The notes under the pieces were generated by a model. It saw nothing but the letters and a program-made list of their open reading frames with translations, made no database searches and was not told where the DNA came from. Below, piece by piece: positions 1 to 7,496 of a DNA stretch of 10,676 bases. Location of the stretch: NCBI GenBank assembly GCA_900555295.1, contig USKN01000047.1:1-10676 (forward strand), given 5' to 3'. The stretch's first letter is position 1; every line of letters begins with the position of its first letter. The position numbers were made by a program, and so were the translations under genes. The stretch is from an uncultured Eubacteriales bacterium. GTDB taxonomy: Bacteria; Bacillota; Clostridia; UMGS1810.

Positions 1-121
1 TACAAAAACGGTTTATTCAAAAAAATTATATACAGAGCTTCATAATTTATATGACAGATTTTTAGCGGACAAAAAATCGTCATCAATTATAATTGACGTT
101 AATCCGCAGAGTATGATTTAA
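1..121 (+). CDS. priA: Primosomal protein N' (PriA helicase), C-terminal end only
   Basis: An open frame enters from the left edge (first full codon at base 2) and stops with TAA at 119-121. It encodes 39 residues ending in IIIDVNPQSMI. A terminal 'I-D-V-N/D-P-x-S-M/L' is the characteristic end of PriA, the 3'-5' superfamily 2 helicase that reloads the replisome at stalled forks. The preceding stretch (LYDRFLADKKSSS) fits the last helix before the final beta strand of that domain. In Firmicutes priA lies directly upstream of def, as here, which supports the call. The helicase motifs and zinc-binding cysteines lie outside the window, so the identification rests on the C-terminal signature plus synteny. 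The stop is 33 bases before the def start. Confidence 0.82.
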   Translation, partial: TKTVYSKKLYTELHNLYDRFLADKKSSSIIIDVNPQSMI

Positions 122-138
122 CAAATTTTAAAAATGAC

Positions 139-143
139 AGGAG
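139..143 (+). promoter_or_regulatory. Ribosome binding site deciding the def start
   Basis: AGGAG lies 11 bases before the ATG at 155. An in-frame ATG at 134 lies upstream of this Shine-Dalgarno, so it cannot use it and has no good one of its own. This favours 155 as the def start. Confidence 0.7.
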
Positions 144-154
144 TAGTGCTTACA

Positions 155-613
155 ATGGCTATCAGAAATATAAGAAAATTCGGCGATGATGTATTAAGAA
201 AAAAATGCCGTGAAGTTGATGTTATAGACGACAGAATTAAAACTTTGATTGATGATATGTACGAAACACTTGAGAGCGCAAACGGTGTGGGACTTGCGGC
301 ACCGCAGGTTGGTATTCTTAAAAGAATTGCCGTTATAAATACCGACGGTAACCCGTTTGTCATTATTAACCCCGTCATATGCGAAAAGAGCGGCGAAGCA
401 AAAGAAGTTGAGGGCTGTTTAAGCGTTCCGGGTAAATGGGGAATTGTAGCGCGTCCTCAAAAAGTTAAAGTAAAGGCTCTCGATATTGACGGAAAAGAAT
501 TTACCGTTAATGCGGACGGCTTGCTTGCCAAAGCACTTTGCCACGAAATAGACCACCTTGACGGGATTATGTTTGTGGATAAAGTTGAAGAATATGTGGA
601 TATGGAGGACTGA
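155..613 (+). CDS. def: Peptide deformylase
   Basis: This enzyme removes the formyl group from the N-terminal Met of nascent proteins at the ribosome exit. From ATG 155 the product is 152 residues, beginning MAIRNIRKFGDD, a normal family start and length. All three peptide deformylase motifs are present: GVGLAAPQ (44-51), EGCLS (86-90, metal ligand Cys88) and HEIDH (130-134, ligands His130 and His134, catalytic Glu131). The active site looks intact, with Fe2+ or Zn2+ as the expected metal. An in-frame ATG at 134 would add seven residues (MTGVVLT), but it lies upstream of the AGGAG at 139-143 and the family start favours 155. The TGA stop overlaps the fmt ATG by one base, so the deformylase and the formyltransferase it opposes are translationally coupled. 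Confidence 0.96.
   Translation: MAIRNIRKFGDDVLRKKCREVDVIDDRIKTLIDDMYETLESANGVGLAAPQVGILKRIAVINTDGNPFVIINPVICEKSGEAKEVEGCLSVPGKWGIVARPQKVKVKALDIDGKEFTVNADGLLAKALCHEIDHLDGIMFVDKVEEYVDMED
604..608 (+). promoter_or_regulatory. Ribosome binding site at the def-fmt overlap
   Basis: GGAGG lies within the last def codons, 4 bases before the ATG at 613 that overlaps the def TGA. It supports coupled initiation at 613, though the spacing is on the short side. Confidence 0.55.
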
Positions 614-1584
614 TGCCTAATAGGGCATTAATACAAAATATGATAAGAGTAATGTTTATGGGTACTCCCGATTTTTCGGTGCAGTCTTTTGAGGCGCTTG
701 TTGCACATAAAGACTGCAATGTGGTATGTGCGGTTACAAATCCCGACAGGCCAAAGGGCAGAGGGCATAAAAAAGTACATCCACCCGTATATAATGCAGC
801 CGAAAAACACGGAATTAAAATTTATCAACCCGAGAATTTAAAAAAAGAAAATTTTGAAACAATATTAAATACCGAAAAACCCGACTTAATAGTTGTAGTT
901 GCGTTTGGTATGTTTTTACCGCAATATGTGCTTGATTTTCCAAAGTACGGATGTATTAACGTACACGCGTCGCTTTTGCCCAAATACAGAGGTGCGGCGC
1001 CAATGCAATGGTGTATTATAAACGGCGAAAAAAAGACAGGTGTTACAACAATGTATATGGCTAAAGGAATAGATACGGGCGATATACTTTTAAAAGACGA
1101 AACACAAATAGCGGATGATGACACGTTTGAAACAATACATAACAGACTTATGGTTATGGGGGCAAAGCTTTTGTGCAAAACGGTTGACGCTCTTTTGGAC
1201 GGCAGTGCGGTAAGAATACCGCAGGACGAGAGTAAGTCGAGTTATGTTTCTGTTATAAATAAAGCGGATTCCGTTATAAATTGGAATAAAAATGCATATT
1301 CTATACACAACTTGGTGCGCGGACTTTATCCGTATCCTAAAGCGGTAACAAGTTATATGGGAACGCATATTAAAATAGAAAAAACAGAGGCTTTTGATAT
1401 GTGCCACAATGAAAAAGGCGGTACCGTAACAGATGTTGATAAAAACAGTTTTACCGTTGCGTGTGCCGATAATACCGTACTTAAAGTACTTGTTATTCAA
1501 CCCGAAGGAAAAAAATCTATGCCGGTATCGGCATATTTACTCGGCAACTCGGTTAAACTCCATACAAAATTGGGAGATGATTAA
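613..1584 (+). CDS. fmt: Methionyl-tRNA formyltransferase
   Basis: The enzyme transfers a formyl group from 10-formyltetrahydrofolate to Met-tRNA(fMet). The 323-residue product has the N-terminal formyltransferase fold: MGTPDF (16-21), TNPDRPKGRG (42-51), the folate-site stretch NVHASLLPKYRGAAP (116-130) with catalytic Asn116 and His118, and GIDTGDIL (152-159) with catalytic Asp154. The C-terminal tRNA-binding OB-like domain starts near 205, with the typical INWNKNA...IHNLVRGLYPYPKA (222-244). The start is uncertain. ATG 613 has GGAGG 4 bases upstream and overlaps the def stop. ATG 640 (Met10) would give MIRVMFMGTPDF, which matches the usual family N-terminus better but has only a weak AGGG 14 bases upstream. 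The stop abuts the next ATG with no gap. Confidence 0.96.
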   Translation: MPNRALIQNMIRVMFMGTPDFSVQSFEALVAHKDCNVVCAVTNPDRPKGRGHKKVHPPVYNAAEKHGIKIYQPENLKKENFETILNTEKPDLIVVVAFGMFLPQYVLDFPKYGCINVHASLLPKYRGAAPMQWCIINGEKKTGVTTMYMAKGIDTGDILLKDETQIADDDTFETIHNRLMVMGAKLLCKTVDALLDGSAVRIPQDESKSSYVSVINKADSVINWNKNAYSIHNLVRGLYPYPKAVTSYMGTHIKIEKTEAFDMCHNEKGGTVTDVDKNSFTVACADNTVLKVLVIQPEGKKSMPVSAYLLGNSVKLHTKLGDD

Positions 1585-2265
1585 ATGTATATAGATATTT
1601 ATTATATAATATTGGTACTTCCGGCGCTTATATTATCTGTTTATGCGCAAATGAAAGTAAGCAGCGCCTTTTCAAAGTATTCCCGTTTAGGCTCAATGCG
1701 CGGGTTTACGGGTGCGGAGGTTGCAAGAAAGCTTTTGGATCTTAACGGGCTTACAAACGTAACAATTGAGAGAGTAAACGGTAATTTAACCGACCATTAC
1801 GACCCGTCAAAAAGAGTTGTAAGATTGTCCGAGTCTGTATACTCATCAACTTCGGTTGCGGCTGTAAGCGTTGCGGCTCACGAAACGGGACACGCAGTTC
1901 AGCACGGTACAAATTATGCACCTTTAAAAATAAGAAGTGCGGTATTTCCCGTTGTAAGCTTTTCATCTCAAATTGCAATTCCGCTTGCTGTAATAGGTTT
2001 TATATTCAGTTTGCAGTCACTTGTTAATTTGGGAATAATACTGTTTTCGGCAGTTGTGTTTTTTCAGGTAATAACACTTCCCGTGGAATTTAACGCAAGT
2101 GCACGCGCACTTAAAATGCTTGATAATACAGGCGTTTTATCACCCGATGAAATAAAAGCGTCGAGAAAGGTTTTAACGGCAGCGGCTTTAACATACCTTG
2201 CAGCCGCACTTACAGCAGCCGCAAACCTTTTAAGACTTATACTTTTAAACAACAGGAGACGTTAA
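1585..2265 (+). CDS. Membrane zinc metallopeptidase, YugP / Zn_peptidase_2 family
   Basis: This 226-residue integral membrane protein belongs to the family of B. subtilis YugP (COG2738, Pfam Zn_peptidase_2). It shows an N-terminal hydrophobic segment (about 3-22), a soluble part with the zinc motif HETGH (99-103, catalytic Glu100) inside VAAHETGHAVQH, two further hydrophobic segments (about 119-143 and 147-167), the family signature LPVEFNASARAL (165-176) whose Glu168 is a plausible third zinc ligand, and a last hydrophobic helix (about 198-221) before a basic tail LNNRRR. The G-S-M-x-G-F/L-T-G-A-E-V-A-R region (37-48) and HYDP (71-74) are also family-typical. The substrate is unknown. GGGAG at 1572-1576 supports ATG 1585, immediately after the fmt stop. 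Placement between fmt and rsmB is a recurrent clostridial arrangement; a role in membrane protein quality control is only inference. Confidence 0.9.
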   Translation: MYIDIYYIILVLPALILSVYAQMKVSSAFSKYSRLGSMRGFTGAEVARKLLDLNGLTNVTIERVNGNLTDHYDPSKRVVRLSESVYSSTSVAAVSVAAHETGHAVQHGTNYAPLKIRSAVFPVVSFSSQIAIPLAVIGFIFSLQSLVNLGIILFSAVVFFQVITLPVEFNASARALKMLDNTGVLSPDEIKASRKVLTAAALTYLAAALTAAANLLRLILLNNRRR

Positions 2266-2266
2266 A

Positions 2267-3607
2267 ATGAGTTTAGTAAATCCCCGTAAAGCGGCGGCGG
2301 ATATTTTATACAGGGTGTACAAAAATAACGCATACCTAAATGTTGAAATGAACAAAACCCGAAAAGAAAATTCTTTTTCGGATATGGATTTAAAGCTGAT
2401 AAACGAAATAACGCACGGAGTTATAAAAAACAAAATATTTTTGGATTATATTATAGAAAAAAACTCAAAAATAAAGTTTAAAAAAATAGCCCCTTATGTT
2501 GTATCCGTTTTAGAATGCGGATTGTACCAAATTATGTTTACCGATAAAATTCCGCAATCGGCGGCTGTAAACGAAAGTGTTAAAATTATAAAAAACAGCA
2601 AACTGTATAAAAGTGCCGGCTTTGTAAACGCAATTTTGCGCAATGCCGCAAGAGGTGCAAATAATTTGGAATTGCCGCAAGACAATGCAAAAAAAATATC
2701 GCTTGTTTTTTCGTATCCGGAATGGATAGTAAAAAATTGGCTAAACGAATTCGGTGAGGACTTTACCTATGAACTTTTAATTGCGTTTAACGAAAAAAGC
2801 GACTTGTTTTTAAGATGCAATAAGCTTAAAACAACACCGTCCGAGTTAAAAGCAATGTTAAATAAACAAAATATAAATGTAAACACATACAAAAGTGTTT
2901 TGTGTCCCGAGCTTGATTGTATGCTTACTTGCAATGAACTCGGCGGAATTGAAAAAATGCCCGAATATATTAACGGTTTGTTTTATGTTCAGGATGCAGC
3001 TGCGGCTTTAACAGTAGAAGCACTGTCGCCCGATGAGGGTGATACAATAATAGATATGTGTGCGGCACCCGGCGGGAAATGTACATATATGGCTGAAAAA
3101 ATGAATAACAACGGTGTTGTGTATGCATTTGATATATATGAACATAAACTTGATAAAATAAACGCTAATGCTAAACGTTTGGGAATTGATATAATTAAAA
3201 CCCAAATTTCGGACGGCACGGTTTTTAATAAAAACTTTGAGCAAGCTGCCGATAAAGTTTTGGTTGACGCTCCCTGCACGGGTCTTGGCATACTTAAACG
3301 AAAACCCGATATAAAGTATATGCGCAAATGCGAAGATATTGAAAAGCTTGCCGATTTAAGTCTTAAAATATTGGATAATGCTGCCAAGTACGTAAAGTTC
3401 GGAGGAGTATTGGTATTTAGCACTTGTACCGTTGAACCTGTTGAAAACGAACGTAACATAAAGCGTTTTTTAAAAAAGCATAGTGAGTTTTGTTTGGAAA
3501 CAATATCGGAGATAAAAAAACCAAACAACGGTTATATAACTTTATATCCGAATACAGACGGAACCGACGGATTTTTTATTTGCAAAATGAGAAAAAACGC
3601 TTTGTAG
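2267..3607 (+). CDS. rsmB: 16S rRNA (cytosine-967-C5)-methyltransferase RsmB
   Basis: It uses S-adenosylmethionine to methylate C967 (E. coli numbering) of 16S rRNA. The 446-residue product has the RsmB two-domain layout. An N-terminal NusB-like helical RNA-binding domain (about 3-135) contains VNPRKAAADILYRV, the IPQSAAVNESVKI stretch (95-107) and GFVNAILRNA (118-127). The Rossmann methyltransferase domain follows, with SAM motif DMCAAPGGK (263-271), motif IV DAPCTG (334-339, Cys337 for product release) and motif VI STCTVEPVENE (386-396, nucleophile Cys387). It ends with the usual YPNTDGTDGFFICKM. The NusB-like domain separates it from RsmF and related enzymes. AGGAG at 2254-2258 lies 8 bases before ATG 2267, and only one base separates it from the metallopeptidase stop. 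Confidence 0.96.
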   Translation: MSLVNPRKAAADILYRVYKNNAYLNVEMNKTRKENSFSDMDLKLINEITHGVIKNKIFLDYIIEKNSKIKFKKIAPYVVSVLECGLYQIMFTDKIPQSAAVNESVKIIKNSKLYKSAGFVNAILRNAARGANNLELPQDNAKKISLVFSYPEWIVKNWLNEFGEDFTYELLIAFNEKSDLFLRCNKLKTTPSELKAMLNKQNINVNTYKSVLCPELDCMLTCNELGGIEKMPEYINGLFYVQDAAAALTVEALSPDEGDTIIDMCAAPGGKCTYMAEKMNNNGVVYAFDIYEHKLDKINANAKRLGIDIIKTQISDGTVFNKNFEQAADKVLVDAPCTGLGILKRKPDIKYMRKCEDIEKLADLSLKILDNAAKYVKFGGVLVFSTCTVEPVENERNIKRFLKKHSEFCLETISEIKKPNNGYITLYPNTDGTDGFFICKMRKNAL

Positions 3608-3614
3608 GAGTAAA

Positions 3615-4649
3615 ATGTTAATGATAAATTTAAAAGATTTAACATATGATGAACTTGAAGATTTTTTAATATCGCTCGGCGAAAAGAAATTCAGAGTAAA
3701 ACAAATTTTTACCTGGCTTTCACGTGGGGTTGAGTCATTTGAACAAATGACGGATATTTCAAAAGATTTAAGAGGCAAATTATCCGAGGTATCATATATA
3801 AGTAAAATCAGCATAGAAAAAAAGTTGGAATCAAAACTTGATAAAACGAAAAAATATTTATTGCGGCTTGAAGACGGCAATATGGTTGAAAGCGTTGTTA
3901 TGTATTATAAACACGGCATTACAATATGTATATCCTGTCAGGTTGGGTGCGCAATGGGATGCAGGTTTTGCGCGTCAACAATAGGCGGAAAAATACGTAA
4001 TTTAACCGCAGGAGAAATATTGGACGAAGTACTGTGCGTTCAGCAAGATATAGGCGAGCGTATTTCAAATATTGTTATGATGGGAATAGGCGAGCCGTTT
4101 GATAATTTTAATAACGTTGTAAAGTTTTTAAAAAACGTAAATAACGAAAATGGTCTTAATATAGGCTACAGACATATTTCGGTATCAACGTGCGGAATTG
4201 TACCCAAAATATACGAATTTGCAAAGCTTAACATACCCGTTACTTTGTCAATATCTCTGCATGCGTCCGATAATAACGAAAGAAGCCGGATAATGCCCGT
4301 AAATAATGTATACAACATTGACGAACTTATAAAAGCTTGCAAAGAATATATAAACAGCACGCACAGAAGAATAAGTTTTGAATATGCTGTTATAAACGGT
4401 GTAAACGACAGTGTGGCAACGGCGCACAGATTGGCACGTCTTGTAAAGGGAATGTTATGCCATATAAATATTATACCTGTAAACAATGTTGAAGAAAACG
4501 GTTTTACAAAACCGTCAAAAGAAAAAATTGCGGCTTTTGTAAATGTAATAGATAAATACGGTATTCCCGTTACGGTTCGGCGCGAACTTGGAAGTGATAT
4601 AAGCGCGTCGTGCGGACAATTAAGACGAAATTCCATAAACAATAGTTAA
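3615..4649 (+). CDS. rlmN: Dual-specificity 23S rRNA A2503 / tRNA A37 C2-methyltransferase RlmN
   Basis: This radical SAM enzyme methylates carbon 2 of A2503 in 23S rRNA and A37 in some tRNAs. The 344-residue product carries the cluster motif CAMGCRFC (Cys112, Cys116, Cys119), Cys105 seven residues before it (the position of E. coli Cys118), the SAM-binding GIGEP (157-161), and Cys333 in DISASCGQL, which matches the methyl-carrying cysteine. The N-terminal helical region (about 5-60: LTYDELEDFLISLGEKKFRV, FEQMTDISKDLR) is typical of RlmN. Cfr, the resistance homologue that methylates C8, shares the cysteines. RlmN is preferred because of the housekeeping operon position and the N-terminal region. 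AGGAG (3606-3610) overlaps the rsmB stop and sits 4 bases from ATG 3615 and 10 from in-frame ATG 3621, so the protein may begin at Met3. Confidence 0.95.
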   Translation: MLMINLKDLTYDELEDFLISLGEKKFRVKQIFTWLSRGVESFEQMTDISKDLRGKLSEVSYISKISIEKKLESKLDKTKKYLLRLEDGNMVESVVMYYKHGITICISCQVGCAMGCRFCASTIGGKIRNLTAGEILDEVLCVQQDIGERISNIVMMGIGEPFDNFNNVVKFLKNVNNENGLNIGYRHISVSTCGIVPKIYEFAKLNIPVTLSISLHASDNNERSRIMPVNNVYNIDELIKACKEYINSTHRRISFEYAVINGVNDSVATAHRLARLVKGMLCHINIIPVNNVEENGFTKPSKEKIAAFVNVIDKYGIPVTVRRELGSDISASCGQLRRNSINNS

Positions 4650-4695
4650 AACATATATAAATAAAAAATGTCAACTGTAAAAGGGGTGATGGGCA

Positions 4696-5442
4696 ATGAA
4701 AATATCCGCACTTACAAATATAGGTCTTGTAAGAAAAGCCAATGAAGATTCATACGCTGTAGGAAAGGCTGACGGCGGAAATGCCATGCTTATTTTGGCA
4801 GACGGTATGGGCGGGCATAAAGCCGGCAAACTTGCCAGCAGTAAAGCGTGTGAGTGTATAAAGTCTTATCTTACCGAAAATTATGAAATAAACAAGCAAT
4901 ATACCGATTTTGATATGGAACAGATTTTAAAAAAATCCATTATTTATGCAAACGACGTTATATACAAATCGTCATCGGACAACTCCGATTTAAACGGTAT
5001 GGGTACAACGTGTGTGGTGTGCATTGTAAGAGATGGTAATTTATACATAGCAAATGTCGGCGACAGCAGACTTTACCTTATAGACGCAAAAAACAAAAAT
5101 ATAAATCAAATTACAGTTGACCATTCGTATGTTCAAACGCTTGTTGAGCAAAAATTAATTACAAAAGATATGGCGGCAACACACCCGCAAAAAAACATTA
5201 TAACACGTGCTGTAGGTACGGAGTTTTGGGTTGATGTTGATTGCTTTAAAGTACAAAATGCCGACGGTAAACGCGTGCTTATGTGCAGCGACGGACTTAC
5301 CAATATGGTTTGCGACAGCAAATTGCTTAAAATGTCGCTTGAATGTGATGATATTGACGTCCTTGCAAAAAATTATATTGACGAAGCAAATAAAGCCGGC
5401 GGAAGAGATAATATAACCGTAATTATTGCGGAAATTCTATAA
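4696..5442 (+). CDS. stp: PP2C-family Ser/Thr protein phosphatase (Stp/PrpC)
   Basis: This Mn/Mg-dependent phosphatase is expected to reverse phosphorylation by the kinase encoded next door. The 248-residue cytosolic protein has the full bacterial PP2C core: TNIGLVRKANEDSY (7-20, Asp18), LADGMGGHKAG (34-44, metal ligand Asp36), MGTTCVVCIVRDG (102-114), IANVGDSRLYL (118-128), VDHSYVQTLVEQ (141-152), HPQKNIITRAVG (163-174), MCSDGLTNMV (196-205, Asp199) and GGRDNITVII (235-244, Asp238). No metal ligand is missing. The strong AGGGGTG at 4682-4688 lies 7 bases before ATG 4696. It follows the widest junction of the operon (46 bases after rlmN) and is 13 bases before the kinase start. The phosphatase-kinase gene pair is conserved across Firmicutes. 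Confidence 0.95.
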   Translation: MKISALTNIGLVRKANEDSYAVGKADGGNAMLILADGMGGHKAGKLASSKACECIKSYLTENYEINKQYTDFDMEQILKKSIIYANDVIYKSSSDNSDLNGMGTTCVVCIVRDGNLYIANVGDSRLYLIDAKNKNINQITVDHSYVQTLVEQKLITKDMAATHPQKNIITRAVGTEFWVDVDCFKVQNADGKRVLMCSDGLTNMVCDSKLLKMSLECDDIDVLAKNYIDEANKAGGRDNITVIIAEIL

Positions 5443-5450
5443 AGAGGTGA
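5443..5450 (+). promoter_or_regulatory. Ribosome binding site deciding the GTG start of prkC
   Basis: AGAGGTGA begins directly after the stp stop (5440-5442) and ends 5 bases before GTG 5456. It makes the GTG the natural start rather than the in-frame ATG at 5426 inside stp. Confidence 0.7.
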
Positions 5451-5455
5451 GCAAA

Positions 5456-7480
5456 GTGGTAGGCAGAGTATTAAATAACAGATATGAAATATTGGAAGAA
5501 GTTGGAAAAGGCGGTATGGCATATGTGTATAAAGCACGCTGTAAGCTGTTAAACCGAACCGTAGCCATAAAAATGTTAAGAAGTGATCTTGAGGGAGATG
5601 AGGAATTTCTTAAACGTTTTAAGACAGAGGCAACCGCTGCGGCAAATTTAACGCATCCCAACATTGTTTCTATATATGACACAGGCGAAGATAACGGAAA
5701 CCATTATATTGTAATGGAATATGTTGACGGTATTTCACTTAAAAAATATATAACCGAAAACGCACCGCTTGATGTGCACGAGGCATTGAGCATAGCGTAT
5801 CAAATAAGTGACGCTTTATGTGCGGCACACGAAAAAGGAATTGTTCACCGAGATATTAAACCGCATAATATATTAATCGACAGCGACCACAGGGTTAAAG
5901 TTGCCGATTTTGGCATTGCCCGTGCAACAACAGGTTCAACAATGACATCAAGCGATAATATATTGGGTTCGGTACATTATATATCACCCGAACAGGCAAG
6001 GGGCGGATATGTTGACTGCCGTACGGATTTGTATTCTTTGGGTGTTGTAATATACGAAATGCTTACGGGTAAATTGCCGTTTGAAAACGATACCCCGCTT
6101 GCGGTTGCTATGATGCATTGCAACGACGCACCACACGATATGGCTGATTATGTTTCGGATATTCCCGTGTCGGTTCAAAAGCTTACTATGAAATGCCTTG
6201 CCAAAGATGTAAACGAAAGATATCAAACTGCCGGTGAACTTAAAAGTGATTTAATGACGCTTATAAAAAATCTTGATGCTGATATATTCGTTGATGACGA
6301 TATAATTGAAAAGGCCGACAATTTTGAGGATAATGACGATGTTGACGCAACTCATATTTTGCCTGTTGTAAAAGACAACGCGGAAATTGCAAATACAAAT
6401 AATAACGATAAAACAAGTTATAATGAAAGGCGCGGATTAAGCAAGCAAAAAACACAAAAAGAAAGCAAAAAAATATTTGTGGGCGCACTTGCGACAGCTT
6501 TTGTAATTGTAGGGTTGCTGTCGTTGCTTGCAACATATGTGTTTTTCCCCGACGCGGCTATTTTTTCAATGTTTAAGGGCGGAGATATAAACGTTCCCGA
6601 TTTTTACAGCCTTACATTGGATGAGGCAAAAGCGCTTGCGAAGAAGAATAATTTAAAAGTTGAAGTTAAACAAGAAAAAGAGAGCAATGATGTTGACGAA
6701 AACTGTGTTATTTCTCAAAGCCCCAAAAAAGGTAAAAGCGTTAAGAAAAAAACAACGGTATTTCTTGTAATAAGCAAGGGTGCAAAAACTATTCGTCTTG
6801 AAGATTATACGGGTAAAACATATAAAGAGGCAAAACTTGCCCTTGATAAGCTTGGATTTACGGTTAAAATGAAAGAACAAAACGATAATGATGTTGAAGA
6901 AAACCATATTATTAAGCAAGTGCCGGCAGGAGGGGAATATGCCGACTACGGCTCAACGGTTACATTATACGTAAGTACGGGTATTGAAAACAGAGATGTT
7001 GTTGTACCGCGTCTTGTTGGCGAAACATTTGCAAACGCAAAAAAAATGCTTGAACAAAACGAGCTTACACTCGGCGATATAAGTTACGAAAAATCCGTAC
7101 TTGATAAGGGAACCGTTATAAGACAGAGCATAGGTGCCGGTGAGAGCTGCAACGTTAAAACATCTATTGACCTTGTTATAAGCAACGGCGATGATGACAG
7201 TGATTCACCGACGGATAACAAAAAACCGTCCGACAGCTCAAACTCATCGCAAACTCAACCACAGCCAAAAGAAAAACAGCTTTCAATATCACTGCCTACA
7301 GACAGGGAACAGGTTACGTTAAAAATAACCGCAAACGGTGCTAAAATATACGAGGGAATACAATATCCCAAAAATAACCCCGACTTTTCGCTTAAAGTAA
7401 AAGGCACGTCGCAAACCACGTTTGAAATATACTTTGACGGCGTGTTGCATACAAGTGAAACAATTGATTTCAGTAAGTAA
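5456..7480 (+). CDS. prkC: PASTA-domain Ser/Thr protein kinase (PrkC/StkP family)
   Basis: This membrane kinase senses muropeptides or lipid II outside the cell and phosphorylates cytosolic targets. From GTG 5456 it is 674 residues starting VGRVLNNRYEILEEVG, the normal family opening. The kinase domain (about 10-270) has GKGGMAYVY (17-25), Lys39, HRDIKPHN (131-138, Asp133), DFG (151-153), a Ser/Thr-rich activation loop (157-170) and SPE (177-179). An acidic juxtamembrane stretch (277-298) and a basic patch precede one transmembrane helix (about 340-364). Three PASTA repeats follow outside (about 377-441, 443-509, 513-577), then a Ser/Pro/Gln-rich linker (578-606) and a C-terminal beta-rich domain (607-674) ending YFDGVLHTSETIDFSK. 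In-frame ATG 5426 would add ten residues inside stp and is unlikely. Confidence 0.96.
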   Translation: MVGRVLNNRYEILEEVGKGGMAYVYKARCKLLNRTVAIKMLRSDLEGDEEFLKRFKTEATAAANLTHPNIVSIYDTGEDNGNHYIVMEYVDGISLKKYITENAPLDVHEALSIAYQISDALCAAHEKGIVHRDIKPHNILIDSDHRVKVADFGIARATTGSTMTSSDNILGSVHYISPEQARGGYVDCRTDLYSLGVVIYEMLTGKLPFENDTPLAVAMMHCNDAPHDMADYVSDIPVSVQKLTMKCLAKDVNERYQTAGELKSDLMTLIKNLDADIFVDDDIIEKADNFEDNDDVDATHILPVVKDNAEIANTNNNDKTSYNERRGLSKQKTQKESKKIFVGALATAFVIVGLLSLLATYVFFPDAAIFSMFKGGDINVPDFYSLTLDEAKALAKKNNLKVEVKQEKESNDVDENCVISQSPKKGKSVKKKTTVFLVISKGAKTIRLEDYTGKTYKEAKLALDKLGFTVKMKEQNDNDVEENHIIKQVPAGGEYADYGSTVTLYVSTGIENRDVVVPRLVGETFANAKKMLEQNELTLGDISYEKSVLDKGTVIRQSIGAGESCNVKTSIDLVISNGDDDSDSPTDNKKPSDSSNSSQTQPQPKEKQLSISLPTDREQVTLKITANGAKIYEGIQYPKNNPDFSLKVKGTSQTTFEIYFDGVLHTSETIDFSK

Positions 7481-7496
7481 AAGTGACGGGTGAATT

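Noticed and set aside
134..154. ATG 134 as the def start
   Set aside because: It lies upstream of the only good Shine-Dalgarno (139-143), and the family N-terminus begins at 155.
2989..3528. Minus-strand open frame of 179 codons opposite rsmB
   Set aside because: It lies entirely within the catalytic domain of rsmB, whose frame carries all expected motifs. The antisense translation has no recognisable motif and is a shadow of codon usage.
4166..4642. Minus-strand open frame of 158 codons opposite rlmN
   Set aside because: It is fully covered by the conserved rlmN coding region, and its product has no recognisable family features.
3615..4649. Cfr-type antibiotic resistance methyltransferase instead of RlmN
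   Set aside because: The cysteines are shared by both, but the location in a conserved housekeeping operon between rsmB and stp, and the RlmN-like N-terminal region, favour RlmN. No transfer signatures flank it.
5231..5416. Plus-strand open frame of 61 codons inside stp
   Set aside because: It is out of frame within the conserved 3' part of stp and has no separate ribosome binding site or motif.
5426..5455. ATG 5426 as the kinase start
   Set aside because: It lies inside stp, lacks a ribosome binding site, and adds residues not seen in the family. GTG 5456 has AGAGGTGA just upstream and gives the canonical N-terminus.
6584..7190. Tandem DNA repeat across the kinase extracellular part
   Set aside because: The repetition is at protein level (three PASTA domains) with divergent DNA, so it is domain duplication of old date and not a DNA repeat array.
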